Positions 1 through 25,242 of a stretch of 64,000 nucleotides of DNA are shown piece after piece. Position numbers and translations under genes: made by a program. Every line of letters begins with the position of its first letter. Position 1 is the first letter of the stretch. The stretch comes from Agelaius tricolor (Eukaryota > Chordata > Aves > Passeriformes > Icteridae), in the NCBI GenBank assembly GCA_023055355.1, contig JALJCS010000004.1, positions 34,032,244-34,096,243 on the forward strand, in the 5' to 3' direction. The notes beneath the pieces were generated by a model. That model was not told the DNA's origin. It did not search any database and worked only from the letters and a program-made list of their open reading frames with translations.

Positions 1-3000
1 AGAAAGTTATTTATTTGCTTACATAGACCCTTCAGGTGAGTCAGCCTGAATATTTATACAGAACATTATCCAGAGATCAAGCAAGGTCAGGACAACACCA
101 GAGCAGCTACTAAACCTCTCTAACTGGATAACATTGCTTAGAGAGGTGCTTTAAAACATCAGCAAACTACCACTACAACTCAGATAAAGACGCTGTTTTG
201 TCTGCTAAAAAATTAGGTTCTAAGCGAAATCAGTGTATTGGTCACTGGTTAAGAGATCTTCTCAAACCATATACATTACACAAACTGTACTTCTGGCCAC
301 TGACTGAATACTGGGAACAGTATTTCATCCTGCCCTCATTTTTAGTGAAGAAATTCCTGCAAAATCTCAGTAGCTTTTCTCATTTGAGCACTTATTTATA
401 TATGAGGAGACTCTGGATGTTTTCCAAAAAAAGACTAATGCTTAAAAGCTGTTAGGTGTTACCTAACAACTTTTGGTGCACTTCACCAAACACTGTAAGA
501 AAAAAAATATAAAAAAGGGGAAAGCACAAACTTAAAATTATTACATCTGTCTGATTTTCATTATCTGTTAACATGGTAGAATACCATGTTAACAGATAAT
601 GAAAATTACTTGTTGAAAAGAACCTGGATCCTACAAAATCTGTATATATGTCTACTGCATCTCTGGTAGATGAAAATTCTTAATTACAATTTTTACATGA
701 TGGAATCAAAGACAGGACTGCATATCATAAGTCTCCCACAACCCATCTGAAGTACAAAGAAAGCTAAGACTCTCTGGAACAACTGGAACAGATGTTACTT
801 TTCCTAAAAACATTCACAGCCATTTATTCTGCACGAACCTCATATCAAATCACATGCTGTGATCATATATGCTGTATTCATACATGATAATTTCTGAGGA
901 CAAACCAGAAGGAAAGCTTCTATGATAGCATGTTCCATGTTGGCTCTTGAAGCGGTTGAAGAGCCACATTGGTGCTATGTACACATATGGGTATCAAAGA
1001 CAACAGGCCAAGACCACTCCTTACAGTATTCAGTAAAAGCTTAAAATTTTAAACTGTCCCCAAGCTGTGCATGACCAAGCTGCCAGTGTCTTGCTATACA
1101 GGTTTCACCAAAACAAAAAATACTAAGAATTACCCAAACTATTTGGTGAAAAATACTAGGTTTCTTTGCTTTTCTGACTTTTTCTTTAGTGGACTGGGCA
1201 TTTGTCCTTGGACTTGGGAATAGCTAATCTGGTGAGAACCAGGAAGCCAAAGGCGAGGGTTAAGAAGCAGCTAGTCAGATCATCTCCCAGAGGGGAAAGG
1301 GCAAGAGGAAAATGTGCACTTCTCTCATTCCCTTCATCCTTAGAAAATCATGATAAACTTCAGTCAAGACAACCCTCAGACACTGAAGGAGCAAAATAAT
1401 GTTATGGAGAAAAAGTTTTGAAATAACAGCATCTTTTGGATTTTGTTCACTGTTTCTCACACTGCCAGTTGAGACAAATTTATTTTCAATTCTAGAATGA
1501 GCTGTAAAACATTGACTTCAGTAAAAAGCATGTCTTCTTTCAATGTACCTTTTGTCATCTAGGAAGCAGTCTAGCTCTTTTTAGAAAAAACTCTCTTTTA
1601 CCCAAATAAGGATACACAGACTTAGGCTTTGGACTGGTGAATCCAGCTAAAGACAGTGTAACAGTCACAGTTAAAAGCAGAGAACCTGTTTGCCTCTAAT
1701 TGTTTCATGACCCTGCCATATGCAGGTGGAAAGCTAATTGCTCAAGTGAATCGAAGTTTTATGGGCAAGCTACCAACCATGGTAAATACATTAATACAAA
1801 AAAATACATGGTCAGCTAATTAGCAAATTAGGGAATGCAGAATTATCCATAGAGTAAAATAACTACCCCATCATCATACAAGCAGACAATTTATTCTACA
1901 TTTTGGATTGTTATCAATTCCTTTTGAAAGAAGCAATTGATCAATCACTCGACCACAGCTAATTTCATATTGAGTAAACCAGGGTGTATTCTAGCACAGT
2001 CAACCCAGACGATTACCCTTCAGCTCCTGAAAGGAATGTATTAAAAGGTCTGTGCTCCACAACGTCTTCATCTTCGTCCTGGGCTTGTTCCCCAAATTTA
2101 AAAGTTTATAATCTCATGAAATACCAGAGAAGACACTTTGATACATTCCTGCAGACTCTGTGCTATGTAGCTGACAAGATGAAGTTCAATTCAGCTGTAA
2201 GCCACCAGACCTCCTCAAGGGGATGCCCAGCGGGTTTATCAATAATTAATCATTAAATATGCTTAGAGAAGACATTACCATTGGTGGACTTACTGGGTTT
2301 GTCTGTTCTGCCTCATGATAATATGTGTTGTCACCAAATTTCTGTATAAAACAGATTTCTGGAGAAAAAGCTCCTAGAAAAAAAAAAAAAAAAAACCAAA
2401 ACAAGACAAAAAATCCTTAGTAATTATAATTTTGATTGTTTTAATTTCTGTGTAATTTTCCATGGTTCCATAACTTTTTACATAACTCAGTAACTGAGCT
2501 ACATGCATCAAAACTTCTGATATGCAATGGATTTGACTGGCTACATAGTCTATCATACTAGATTTTGAATCTACATGAATGAAATAGAAATTAATAAAAC
2601 AAGCCAGCAGTGGAAATTTATTTCACTTAGTGTTCCAGGACCACCCCTGATTTTTTATTGGAGATTACGTCTTATTATTTTTTAAACTAATAACTGCAAT
2701 TTTGGTAACCTGCCTGATCCATATGACTAAAATATACTCCTAGATGGCATCATTTCTTTAATGACCATAGAAATGAAGATCTTCTCTCAAAAAAAGTTTA
2801 AAAAGAGAGAAACTCTTAAGTTTGGATCCTATGCTTGAAAACTAAGATGTTGTTACTGACACTAATAAAACACTAATCAAATTAATATTTATACTGTGTA
2901 TCTCATCACCAAATTACTACTATACAAGTATGCACAAAACTGTGAATGATGAAATTCTAATTCAAACTTCCTAAATATAATATGATGCAGGCAGAATGCT

Positions 3001-4082
3001 AAAAATATCACAATCTATTACAGTTGCAGAGACATATCTCACCACTCAGCTGTCAGATAAATTCCCACTCCACAAACTGAACACATTCAAACAGACATGT
3101 CCCCTGTATGTTGAATGTTGCAAGGATTTAGTTCCAGTGGACAACTACAGGGAAGTTCAAAATGAGATGATTCTGCCCTCCTCACTTAAGATTATTAAGT
3201 GACTATAAAAGGTTCAGCATTAGGAAATCACAGCCATTAGAGTTTTGCAGATTTCAATGGGCTGAAGGTAAGATTTGAATTAACTCAGGGCACGTCGATA
3301 AAAAATTATGGCTTACTCAGATCTTCAAACTGGTAAAAAAGAGGAACACAACCAAATCTGGAAGAACACCATATGTCACTTAAAGTATTCCAAGTCTGAA
3401 ATATCACTGAAATAAAACCTATAGGATGCAAGTCAAATGGAACATATAAAAATGTCAAGGAAGTAATATTAAACTATTATGTCACTAAAACATGCTTGCT
3501 CATGTAGCCTGCTCTACAGGAGTTATTATGGAATATTTTAAGATCTTAAATGAGTGTGCATTCATTCATGCTGAACGTATTTAATGATACACTAAACATA
3601 ATGCACTGAAATATCCCTGCTCAAACTTTTTATGTTAAAGAGAAACTCATAGTTTTTATGTTAAAGAGAACGGATATACTAACAATATTACTGGGGTTTC
3701 AAAAATGCCATAAGCAGCTAGAGCTACATACAACTGTTATGCATATAGAATCCGTTTATTTTATTCTGCGCAAACACATACATAAAAAAGCATTCATGTA
3801 AATAAAAGCAATATCCCTATATATAGCTCTTCTCAAACCAGGGATTCTCAGCCACAGTGCACAGGAAGAATGAGAGAACTCAAGAGCAAACCTGATCAAA
3901 TATTAAAAATACGCTGAAGAATCTTTTAAAATATGAGCTACAATTAGAATATAATCAAAGAGCACACAGTTCTAAATATGAACTTCATGCAATACCCAAG
4001 TTTAAACATGGACTCAAGCAAAATCCAAAGCAACAGTTTAAGGAAAAAAAACAACACAGACTGAAAAAAGAATCTGTCCTAC
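1..4082. other. Intronic / 5'-proximal ANKRD31 DNA with no further exon recognised
   Basis: This AT-rich stretch lies downstream (minus strand) of ANKRD31 exon 2, so it is presumably intron 2. I scanned the minus strand for a third exon starting in phase 1 and found none that I can defend. It contains a perfect 25-bp hairpin at 554-606, a run of A around 2378-2396, and a short local duplication (about 18 bp, ATGTTAAAGAGAA core) around 3630-3670. The short open frames here have no family resemblance and no splice context. Confidence 0.5.
554..606. repeat. Perfect inverted repeat, 25-bp arms, 3-nt loop
   Basis: The left arm (554-578) and right arm (582-606) are exact reverse complements around a 3-base loop (579-581). 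The arms begin ATTTTCATTATC and end ATAATGAAAAT. Pairing stops abruptly outside the arms. It is AT-rich and lies in the presumed ANKRD31 intron. No terminal inverted repeat or target-site duplication suggests a transposon. A template-switch mutation is a likely origin. Confidence 0.9.
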
Positions 4083-4138
4083 CTTTATTGATATTTATCT
4101 CAGTTGTTAAAGCAATATCCTTGTTAAGAAAAGCCAAC
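4083..4138 (-). CDS. ANKRD31: ANKRD31 coding exon 2 (56 nt)
   Basis: On the minus strand a pyrimidine-rich tract ending TTTTGCAAAG precedes 4138, and the donor is AAAG|GTAGGA after 4083. The exon takes two bases from exon 1 and encodes LAFLNKDIALTTEININK, then leaves one base. The resemblance to human residues after WRR is modest but ordered, and the phase fits. The small size and weak identity make this less certain than exon 1. Confidence 0.6.
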
Positions 4139-4978
4139 CTTTGCAAAATAAATAAAACAAAAGGTCGTTAGGGAGCTGCAAGCATTGCAGTCCTATAAAC
4201 TCAAAGGGCATCTCAGAGCGCCCATCCCAGCCTCGGCCGTGGGGACACTTCAAGGAGAACTCTGACACAAAGAGTAAAAATAACCCCAAACTCAAGGCAT
4301 GTAATGTGATTTTCTGCATAGAAAACCATAACTAGGGAGGCACCTCGCTGCTTTAAGTATTTCCAAGAACTACCGTGCCACAAAGCCATCATAAAGGTCT
4401 GCGTGTGGTTTCAAATCCTTGCCATATCTTAAAGGATACAAGAGATAATGCCATGAAAATTACATCAAGGCAAAGTTGCAAGGAAATAGAATTAACACAA
4501 ACTGTATTTAATAGTGCTTATTTTCTCAGAGTTGTTTTCTGGGACATTTCACTTCTTCTGACTAAAATGTTAATAAAATTGTGGGTCCGGCGACATAAGC
4601 CCCGAGGCACAACAGGTGTGTGAGAATAGACGGAACTATTTGCAGAGCTAAGAAATGCTGGGTCCAGGAGCATATAAAACGGCCCTGAACAGAGCGGAGA
4701 AAACAAAAAATAAAAGAAAACAAACAAAAAAGAAGGGAAAGGGAAGGGGAAGGGGAAGGCGAAGGGGAAGGGGAAGGGACTCTCAGCTCGGGAGCGGCCC
4801 CCTCAGCTGCCGCCGCCCTCACACACGTAGGTGGTCAGGTGCCGCTCCCAGCCACACCGCATTACCACCTCCTCCTACGGAACTCCTCTTCCTCCACATC
4901 GCTCTCCGGCACAGAGCCCTCCACGACAGTCTCGTCGCTGTCCGTGTCGCTGTCGCCGCCGCTCCCGCGGCGCTCCAT
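4083..4978 (-). CDS. ANKRD31: ANKRD31, 5' part (exons 1 and 2 only, gene continues off the left edge)
   Basis: ANKRD31 is a vertebrate ankyrin-repeat protein of meiosis that partners REC114 and helps place double-strand breaks, including those on the sex chromosomes. Only its N-terminus is here. Exon 1 encodes an acidic segment containing DSDETVVEGSVPESDVEEEE, very like the start of human ANKRD31 as I remember it (DSDETVIEGSVTESD). Exon 2 continues R-LAF...KD.AL..E, which aligns loosely to human RLLF..D.SL..E. The exon 1 donor (after 4869) and exon 2 acceptor share phase 2, so the join is in frame. The Met at 4978 is the best match to the human start. An in-frame Met at 5047 would add 23 residues. 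The ankyrin repeats lie outside the window. Position and orientation next to HMGCR match human synteny. Confidence 0.8.
4734..4780. repeat. (GGGGAA)n purine-rich simple repeat
   Basis: About eight GGGGAA/GGGAAG units, one altered to GGCGAA, at the inner edge of the ANKRD31 CpG island, just inside intron 1. Confidence 0.85.
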
Positions 4979-5130
4979 GGTGCGGCCGCTCCGCTCCGCC
5001 GGCGCCTCCTCGGGCAGCCGCCCTCCCCCCTCAACGGCGGCCGCCATCTTGTGGCCGAGCCTCGCTGCCCCTCGGGTGACACCGGGCTCGCAGCGCTCGC
5101 CAGAACCGCAGAGTCCCAGCACACACCGTG
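4790..5130 (-). promoter_or_regulatory. ANKRD31: CpG-island promoter of ANKRD31
   Basis: GC- and CpG-rich block around ANKRD31 exon 1, sharply bounded by AT-rich DNA. It covers the start codon, the candidate upstream in-frame Met at 5047 and the probable 5' UTR. No TATA box is visible. The transcription start cannot be fixed from sequence alone. Confidence 0.6.
4869..4978 (-). CDS. ANKRD31: ANKRD31 coding exon 1
   Basis: Reads MERRGSGGDSDTDSDETVV and onward to EEEEFRRR on the minus strand. The donor is uncertain among GT at 4868, 4865 or 4878. The first (GAG|GTGGTA) is chosen because it leaves two bases that join exon 2 in frame to give Arg-Leu, as in the human protein. Confidence 0.75.
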
Positions 5131-5341
5131 CTGTGTGTGATCAGATGGGACTCACTTCTCCGAGTGTGTGCGCATCTGACGTTGGCATCTCAAGAGTCAG
5201 AAACTGTCATTTGCCCAGAGAGTTACAGAGAGTGAAAAGGGGGTTGTGAAACAGTATCTTATCAGTGAAAAAGGCCAGACAGCCTCAAAAGAGCGTCCCT
5301 GAATGAAGGATAACTTGGGCTTTGACTGCATAGTCTGGGGT

Positions 5342-5595
5342 CTTAGAATCAGAGAATGTTAAGGGGTTGGAAGGGATCTTAAAATTATCTAGGCTCAATC
5401 CCCTCTGCCATGGGCAGGGACACCTCCCACTAGAACAGGTTGCTCAGGGCCTTGTCCAGCCAGGCTTTGAACACAGCCAGCGTTGGAGCACCCACAGTCA
5501 CAGGAACTCTTCCTAATATTTAACCTAAATTCCCCTTCAGTCAATTTGTACCCATTGCTCCTTGTCCTATTACTACAGGTCCTGACAAAAAGTTC
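5342..5595 (-). mobile_element. CR1 LINE 3' fragment
   Basis: Plus-strand text AATCAGAGAATG...GGTTGGAAGGGATCTT followed by CCATGGGCAGGGACACC is the reverse complement of the conserved CR1 3' end. The element is 5'-truncated, with its tail at 5342. It abuts the solo LTR that starts at 5597. Confidence 0.85.
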
Positions 5596-5596
5596 C

Positions 5597-6043
5597 TGTT
5601 GAGTTCTTGGCTACTGCTGTGCCTCTTGTTACCTGGCTGGCGCCGCAGGTGCGGTTTGTATGCAATGGATCGGTGCCAATTCACGGGCTCTTAAGTCTCG
5701 CAGTGAGAGATTTCGACCAGTAACTCACGAACCACCATCTCAAGAAACCCACCTACTTGAAAACTGTGAGCATGCAGAAACATTAGCATGAGAAACAAGA
5801 GAATCATTCAATCAATTCAAGGTAGAATACTAATTAATAAGAGAACTAAGTAACTTGTAACCAATGATCTGTGATTTATATGTTTGCTTATACATATATA
5901 GATATATAGATATTGCAAATTTTCAAGGATTGGTGTGCTTTATTTGTGGAAAACTTCACCTTGTACCCTGCACAGAATAAACAATGTCTCCTTTCTAAAC
6001 TATGCTCTGCGTCTGTGTTTAGAGAGTCCCTAAATTGGCAACA
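5597..6043 (+). mobile_element. Solo LTR of an endogenous retrovirus
   Basis: A 447-bp block begins TGTTGAG and ends GGCAACA, so its ends form the short inverted repeat TGTTG/CAACA typical of LTRs. An AATAAA polyadenylation signal lies at 5976-5981, about 60 bp from the 3' end. No internal retroviral coding sequence is attached, so it is a solo LTR. The flanks (GTTCC / CTTCT) do not form a clean target-site duplication. It sits between the divergently arranged ANKRD31 and HMGCR promoters. The family was not identified. Confidence 0.65.
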
Positions 6044-7100
6044 CTTCTCTGCCATTGTTAAGTAGCTTACTTCATTGCTACCAAGGAATGGTTCGTGTGC
6101 TCATGTGTGGGAACAAGTTTGAGATAACCAAATTATTAGTTGACAGTATTTTCAGCATTTGCAGTAGCACTCTTCAGTGGTCGTCTGCCAATTACAACAA
6201 CGTTTTCCTCAGGCAGAGCCGCTCTGGCTCAGCTTTGCCTGCCATCTCCTGGGCAGGGGGGCAGCGCTGCCCCCGAGGCCACTCTAGCACACGGCCAGGC
6301 TGGAGGCAGGCCACCGCCAGAGCTGCAGATGCGAGAATTCAATGTCAGCACAGGTGGTGACACGGACTCCTAGAGACTATAGACCCCAAATCACCATAGT
6401 GACGCCTGCTCCCAGTGACCTTGGTAAATTAGAATTTTTAGTATTTGCCAAATCATATCTATGGAAAAAGTGAAAAACAGAGCAGAAATACTAAAGGACA
6501 TCTTAAATGATATGTGAATTACATATAATTGTTGAAACTGTATGAATTGATGTTTTGCTTTGGCTTAGTCATATGCATATGCAGTTAAAGCAATTGGTGC
6601 ACATATTAACATTATATTAAAGAGTTCAGAAATCTCATTGCTAATACTTTACACTTTTCAGCTAATGAAAGTGAGATACTGAAAAAAACACTTAAGAAAC
6701 TATCAGGGGAGATGGATATGCAGCAGTAAATTATTAAGATTTAGGAACATCATATCGAAGACGAGAATGAAAAGTGTATTTACAGGTTAAAAGAGCTGGC
6801 ACGATTTCATCACTCACAACAACTACTTTGGGTGGAGTTCTTCAGAAACCTTTTCATCAGCACTTCCTTTTTTGAGGTTCACATTAATGTTTCATGGCAC
6901 AGTGCCATGTGAAGCTACTAGAAATATTTTCAAGTGAGGTGGCACATGTAAGACGCAGTCTGGGGAAAGCTGGGGCGCGGATCATGCACCGCAAAACCGC
7001 TGCAGGTATTTGTATTGCAGCTGAACATACTCAGCCCCAGGAACACGGAACGGCCCCTGCCACCCTGTAGTGCTGTTTTACAGCCCCATGACTCGGTGCC
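6044..7100. other. ANKRD31-HMGCR intergenic DNA, nothing recognised
   Basis: A GC-richer patch at about 6215-6345 contains overlapping open frames but no family match. The rest is AT-rich. I see no gene or recognisable repeat here. Confidence 0.4.
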
Positions 7101-7104
7101 CAGG

Positions 7105-7205
7105 AGAACCACACAATCGCTAGAGATGGAAGGGACCTCGGGAGACCATCTAAAGACCACCTAGCACAGATTACACACGAATGCGTCCTGGTGGGTCTCT
7201 CAGAG
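7105..7205 (-). mobile_element. CR1 LINE fragment next to the HMGCR promoter
   Basis: CACAATCGCTAGAGATGGAAGGGACCTCGGGAGACCATCTA is split-recognisable as the antisense CR1 tail pattern (tGGAAGGGACCTc...GACCATCTA), and the following GCACAGATTACACACG also fits CR1. It lies about 200 bp upstream of the HMGCR CpG island. Confidence 0.6.
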
Positions 7206-7349
7206 CTTCCTATGCTTCGTGAACCAAAACCTGCACTTCCTCTCTGGCCGAAAGCCACAAATATAAATATATTACTTTGCCTTCCTCCCACCACTTCCCC
7301 AGGGAGTCAGGGGCACCGCTGCTTCCCAACAGCAGGAGCTAGGAACGTA

Positions 7350-7794
7350 AGGTGGGAACGAGGCTTTCCATGCCTCGGCAATGCGGTATCATCGGGCGGT
7401 ATCGGAGGCGCGCAGGGGGCCCGGCCCCGGCCCTGGGCGGGCCCGGGAGGTGCCGGCAGCGCTCCCCAAGTCGCCCAATCAGAGGGCGCGGGGCGGGGAG
7501 CGCGGCGCCCCATTGGCGGGCGGCCGATGGCGCGATGGCGTGTTCGCCGCTCCTGATGGCGCGTGGGGCCGCGCGGCGCTCGCCGGACCGTTGCCGCGGC
7601 GATTCGGCGGGTGACGCGCGCGGGCGGGGCGTGCCGCGCGCTCGCCATTGGCCGCGCGATCGGGCGATGGCGGCGCCGGCGTGTCCTTGCGCGACGGGGC
7701 GGGGCGCGGCGCGGGGCCGGCGGGACGGAGCGGGGCCGGCGGCGCAGTCCGGGGCGCGGCGGGACCGAGCGGGGAGTGCGGCTGGAGCGCGGCG
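7350..7794 (+). promoter_or_regulatory. HMGCR: HMGCR CpG-island promoter
   Basis: Very CpG-rich block ending at a good splice donor (GCG|GTGAGC, GT at 7795). It holds a CCAAT box at 7475-7479 and two inverted ones (ATTGG) at 7512-7516 and 7647-7651, several GGGCGGGG boxes, and a TGACGCG half-CRE at 7612-7618. No TATA box is visible. HMGCR promoters in mammals are GC-rich, TATA-less and controlled by SREBP with NF-Y and CREB. The CCAAT boxes and TGACG fit that scheme, but I could not find a confident sterol regulatory element by eye. Confidence 0.75.
7652..7794 (+). other. HMGCR: HMGCR non-coding exon 1 (start approximate)
   Basis: Human HMGCR has an untranslated first exon followed by a long intron. 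Here the island ends in a consensus donor at 7795 and the next HMGCR exon begins at 10951 with a short 5' UTR before the ATG. The 3' boundary is well supported. The 5' boundary is only placed downstream of the last CCAAT box. Confidence 0.5.
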
Positions 7795-10544
7795 GTGAGC
7801 GGGGAGTGCGGGGCTGCGGGTGGGGGGGCCTGGGGCTGGCAACACGCGTCCGCCGTGCCGGGCGGGCGGGCGCCGGCTCCGGGCCCGAGTGCCTGTTCGG
7901 AAAGGCGGCGTCGCTATCGCCGCACGTAGGGAGTGGCGGCCGCTGCGCTTTACCGCCGCCCTGGGTGGTGTGCGGGGGATGCCCGTGTCGCTGTCCCGTT
8001 ACCCTCCTGACGCCGTCGGGCTGCCCGCGTTTCGCTTCTTCGACAAAAAATGCCTCTCTGGCAGGGTGTCTGCGCTGTCGTGTGCGTTCCGGGTGAGCTG
8101 TGCACAGGTTTTCTGTCGGCTGTTATTGCCGCTTGGTTGCTGTAGGTACTGCTGAGTCAGATAGCAGGAGGTGGGAAATTATTGCTGATCGAATAGATGG
8201 TGTTGCAGAGGACTGCTTCAGAGCAGTTAGTGAGAGCTGTGTAACAAACCTTAAGAATTTAAGAGGCAAGTCGTACTGTTACGTGGGTGGTAATTGCTCT
8301 AAACGATTACATACAACCGGTCTAGTTTGCTTTTTACACTCTGGTTAATTTTTGAGGGAGTCACATTTGGGGTTTGTCCATATTTTGCATTCTGTTTTTA
8401 TTCTCAAAATAGATTGCTTTATTTTTAGAAATTTTTAATTGAAAACAATAGCAAACAGGACTTATAAAGCATCCCTTTTGACCCAACATTTTGAAACTCA
8501 ATAGAATTACACAGATGTTGAGTTTAGGTTTATATTTAATGTTATATCTTGCTAATTCCAAGCTACAAGTCAGTGTGTGTGCATAAATATTTTAAACAGA
8601 AATACCAGCTGATGTTATGCATTGAATTTTTTTACAACACTGTAGTGCAGAATCACTGTGTGAAATCATCAATATTTTCTAGAAGTGTCAACTGAATAGT
8701 AGAAAGCATCCTGCATTTTGGGCAGGTTAAATATACACAAAAACTTTAAAGAATCCTTTTACGTTAGGACTTAGTATCACTTAGTTAACCCCAAGATGAG
8801 TGATGAGGCATCCTGTATTTCAGGATAGCAGCAGTTACTAATGCAAGTAAGATAGTATGGATCATTATTTTAATAAATGAATTATTGCATTCCGCCATAC
8901 ACAATTAATTATGTGAAGCCATTTTACTTTTACTGTTTTTGTTTAGAAGTAGGAAAACAATTTCTCAATAAAAGATTCTGAAATATTTTGGTTTTTGATT
9001 GTCAGATAATCATTCTAAAATGAAACAGGTGAAATAGGTGTATTAGCAGTATTACTAGGTTCAGGACTGGTAGAACACTATAAAGTCATGTAGTAACTGC
9101 TAGTTATGATTTTCCTGAAATAGAGTGGTATTCAAAATTATTTGTGTTTTCAGAGGATGTTCTGATGCCTTTTCTATTTTTTGTGTTGTTTCAAAATCTT
9201 CAGCACAGGTATTCTTCTGGCTGGGTTTTATTTTAGTTTTCCTAATTAAAATGTACCTTCCATTGTGCTGAGGAAAAATTATAATACCAGTGTGAAACAG
9301 CTTTGCAAGAATTGCATAAATTTTCAGAACAGAATGAAGTGTATATGATGTAGAGAAAAAGAAGGAATAATATCGACTTTAAAAGGAGGGGGTTAGTTTT
9401 TTATTTTATATTTTTAAAAAAACATTCAGTTAGGAAATGAAATAATTTGTTCTTAAGGAAGGCAGTCTTCACAATTATTTTCCAAGTTTGGCTCCACGAG
9501 CCACAAACATCCTGTCACACCTTCACTGTGGAAGAATAAAGAAAAATAAATAATTGCTGTTGGTGCTCATGTGATTCAGATTGGTATTGGTAGGAAACCA
9601 AGATGATTCTGGTATCTTCAGGAGCACTTAGCCAGATAGATTTGCCTATTATTTTCTCCATTGAATGTCGGCTTCATTTTTGATGTCCAAGCAAATAAGT
9701 AATACCAAAAGTCCTGTGGATGGATTGTTGCATTTAGGACAGCACAAATGGATTTTTTTATCTTCTTTGAGGTGGTGGTATGTAGAGCCCTCAGGCCTCC
9801 ATGGAAATCTTGCAGTACTAGATTGGTACATGTAAATTGCAGATTGTCCCTGTTAGCCAGGCTATTAAGCATTTTTTAAACTTTACAGTACACTTGTATA
9901 AGCTGTTGTTTTTGTGCAGTGTGGAAAGGAAAGTCCAGTTACTAATGTATGTGAGAATGTTATGGCATTTTATTTCTGTGCCATAAAAGATAAGTAAAGA
10001 TCTTTGGCAGACTTGCATAAAGAAACAATGCAAAGCAGATAGACCAGGATGTGGTCTGAAGGACGTGTTGAACATTCATATTGTTAGTTATGTGAAGGAC
10101 AGCTGTGAAAATTTCTGGTAAATGTTTGTTATCTGTTGGAAGCAGAGGGATGATGAAATGCACCAGTAACCAGGGAATAGTAAAGAGTAGAAGAGAACTG
10201 CCACAATACTGTTATGTGAGGACTTGCATGCTTTAGACAAAGAAGGAATATTTTTGAATTGTAATTAATTTGTATCACAGAATAATATTGAACAGAAAGT
10301 AGAGAAGACACAGTCAGAAACATAACATTGCAATTCCTGCTGTTGAGTATTACCAGTAATGGCTAATTGATAATTTTTATAGCTCATCCATATTTTTGAC
10401 GGGATGAATGAGTGCAGAGAAACAACAGAATTTGGTGAGTGCTTACATAGAAGGTAAAAACAAGGATTTTGAGTCAAAGCAGTATCAAAATTGTATGATA
10501 GGAAGATTTTGAAAGATCTCATGAGAGTAGTGAGACCTTACTGT

Positions 10545-10680
10545 TAGAATTACAGAATCTTCTGATGTGGAGGGACCCACAAAAGTCATTGAGTTCAGCT
10601 GTTGAATGAATGCCCTTTATTGAGATTGAACCTTCAACCTTGGCTTTACTAGCACCATACTCTAATGGATGACCTAATCC
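10545..10680 (-). mobile_element. Old CR1 fragment in HMGCR intron 1
   Basis: ACAGAATCTTCTGATG...AGGGACCCACAAAAGTCATTGAGTTCA, then ATTGAACCTTCAACCTTGGC...AGCACCATACTCTAA. This matches the antisense CR1 tail and the internal segment often seen in diverged avian CR1 copies. Confidence 0.6.
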
Positions 10681-10915
10681 CAGTGGCAAAGACCATGAAG
10701 AAACTAGGAAGATGGGTAGTACAACAAAAAAGGTTGAGAAGACAGGAGCAGATCACATTGTATTTTAGAGTATTAGAAATAGATGTGTTTTACAAGGATG
10801 ATTGAAGGAAAGGTAAAGATTAGTTTCTTTACTCTTCTCTGCCTTAAGTGGTTTTGCTTTTATTTCCTGAAGGATGTCTTGCAGGAAAGTGTAGAGCTGT
10901 GTCTTTATTCACTGA

Positions 10916-25242
<14,327 letters not shown>

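Noticed and set aside
2030..2120. Minus-strand acidic segment reading QAQDEDEDVVEHRPFNTF, a possible ANKRD31 exon
   Set aside because: No acceptor in the right phase and only a poor donor; no likeness to human ANKRD31 that I can recall.
3880..3925. Minus-strand IFDQ|GTTTGC as an alternative ANKRD31 exon end resembling human LLFDQ
   Set aside because: It would need a 23-nt exon with a weak acceptor. The exon at 4083-4138 fits phase and a longer alignment better.
7307..8155. Several long open frames of 110-177 codons on both strands in the HMGCR CpG island
   Set aside because: Low-complexity Arg/Ala/Gly/Pro translations from CpG-rich promoter DNA; no homology.
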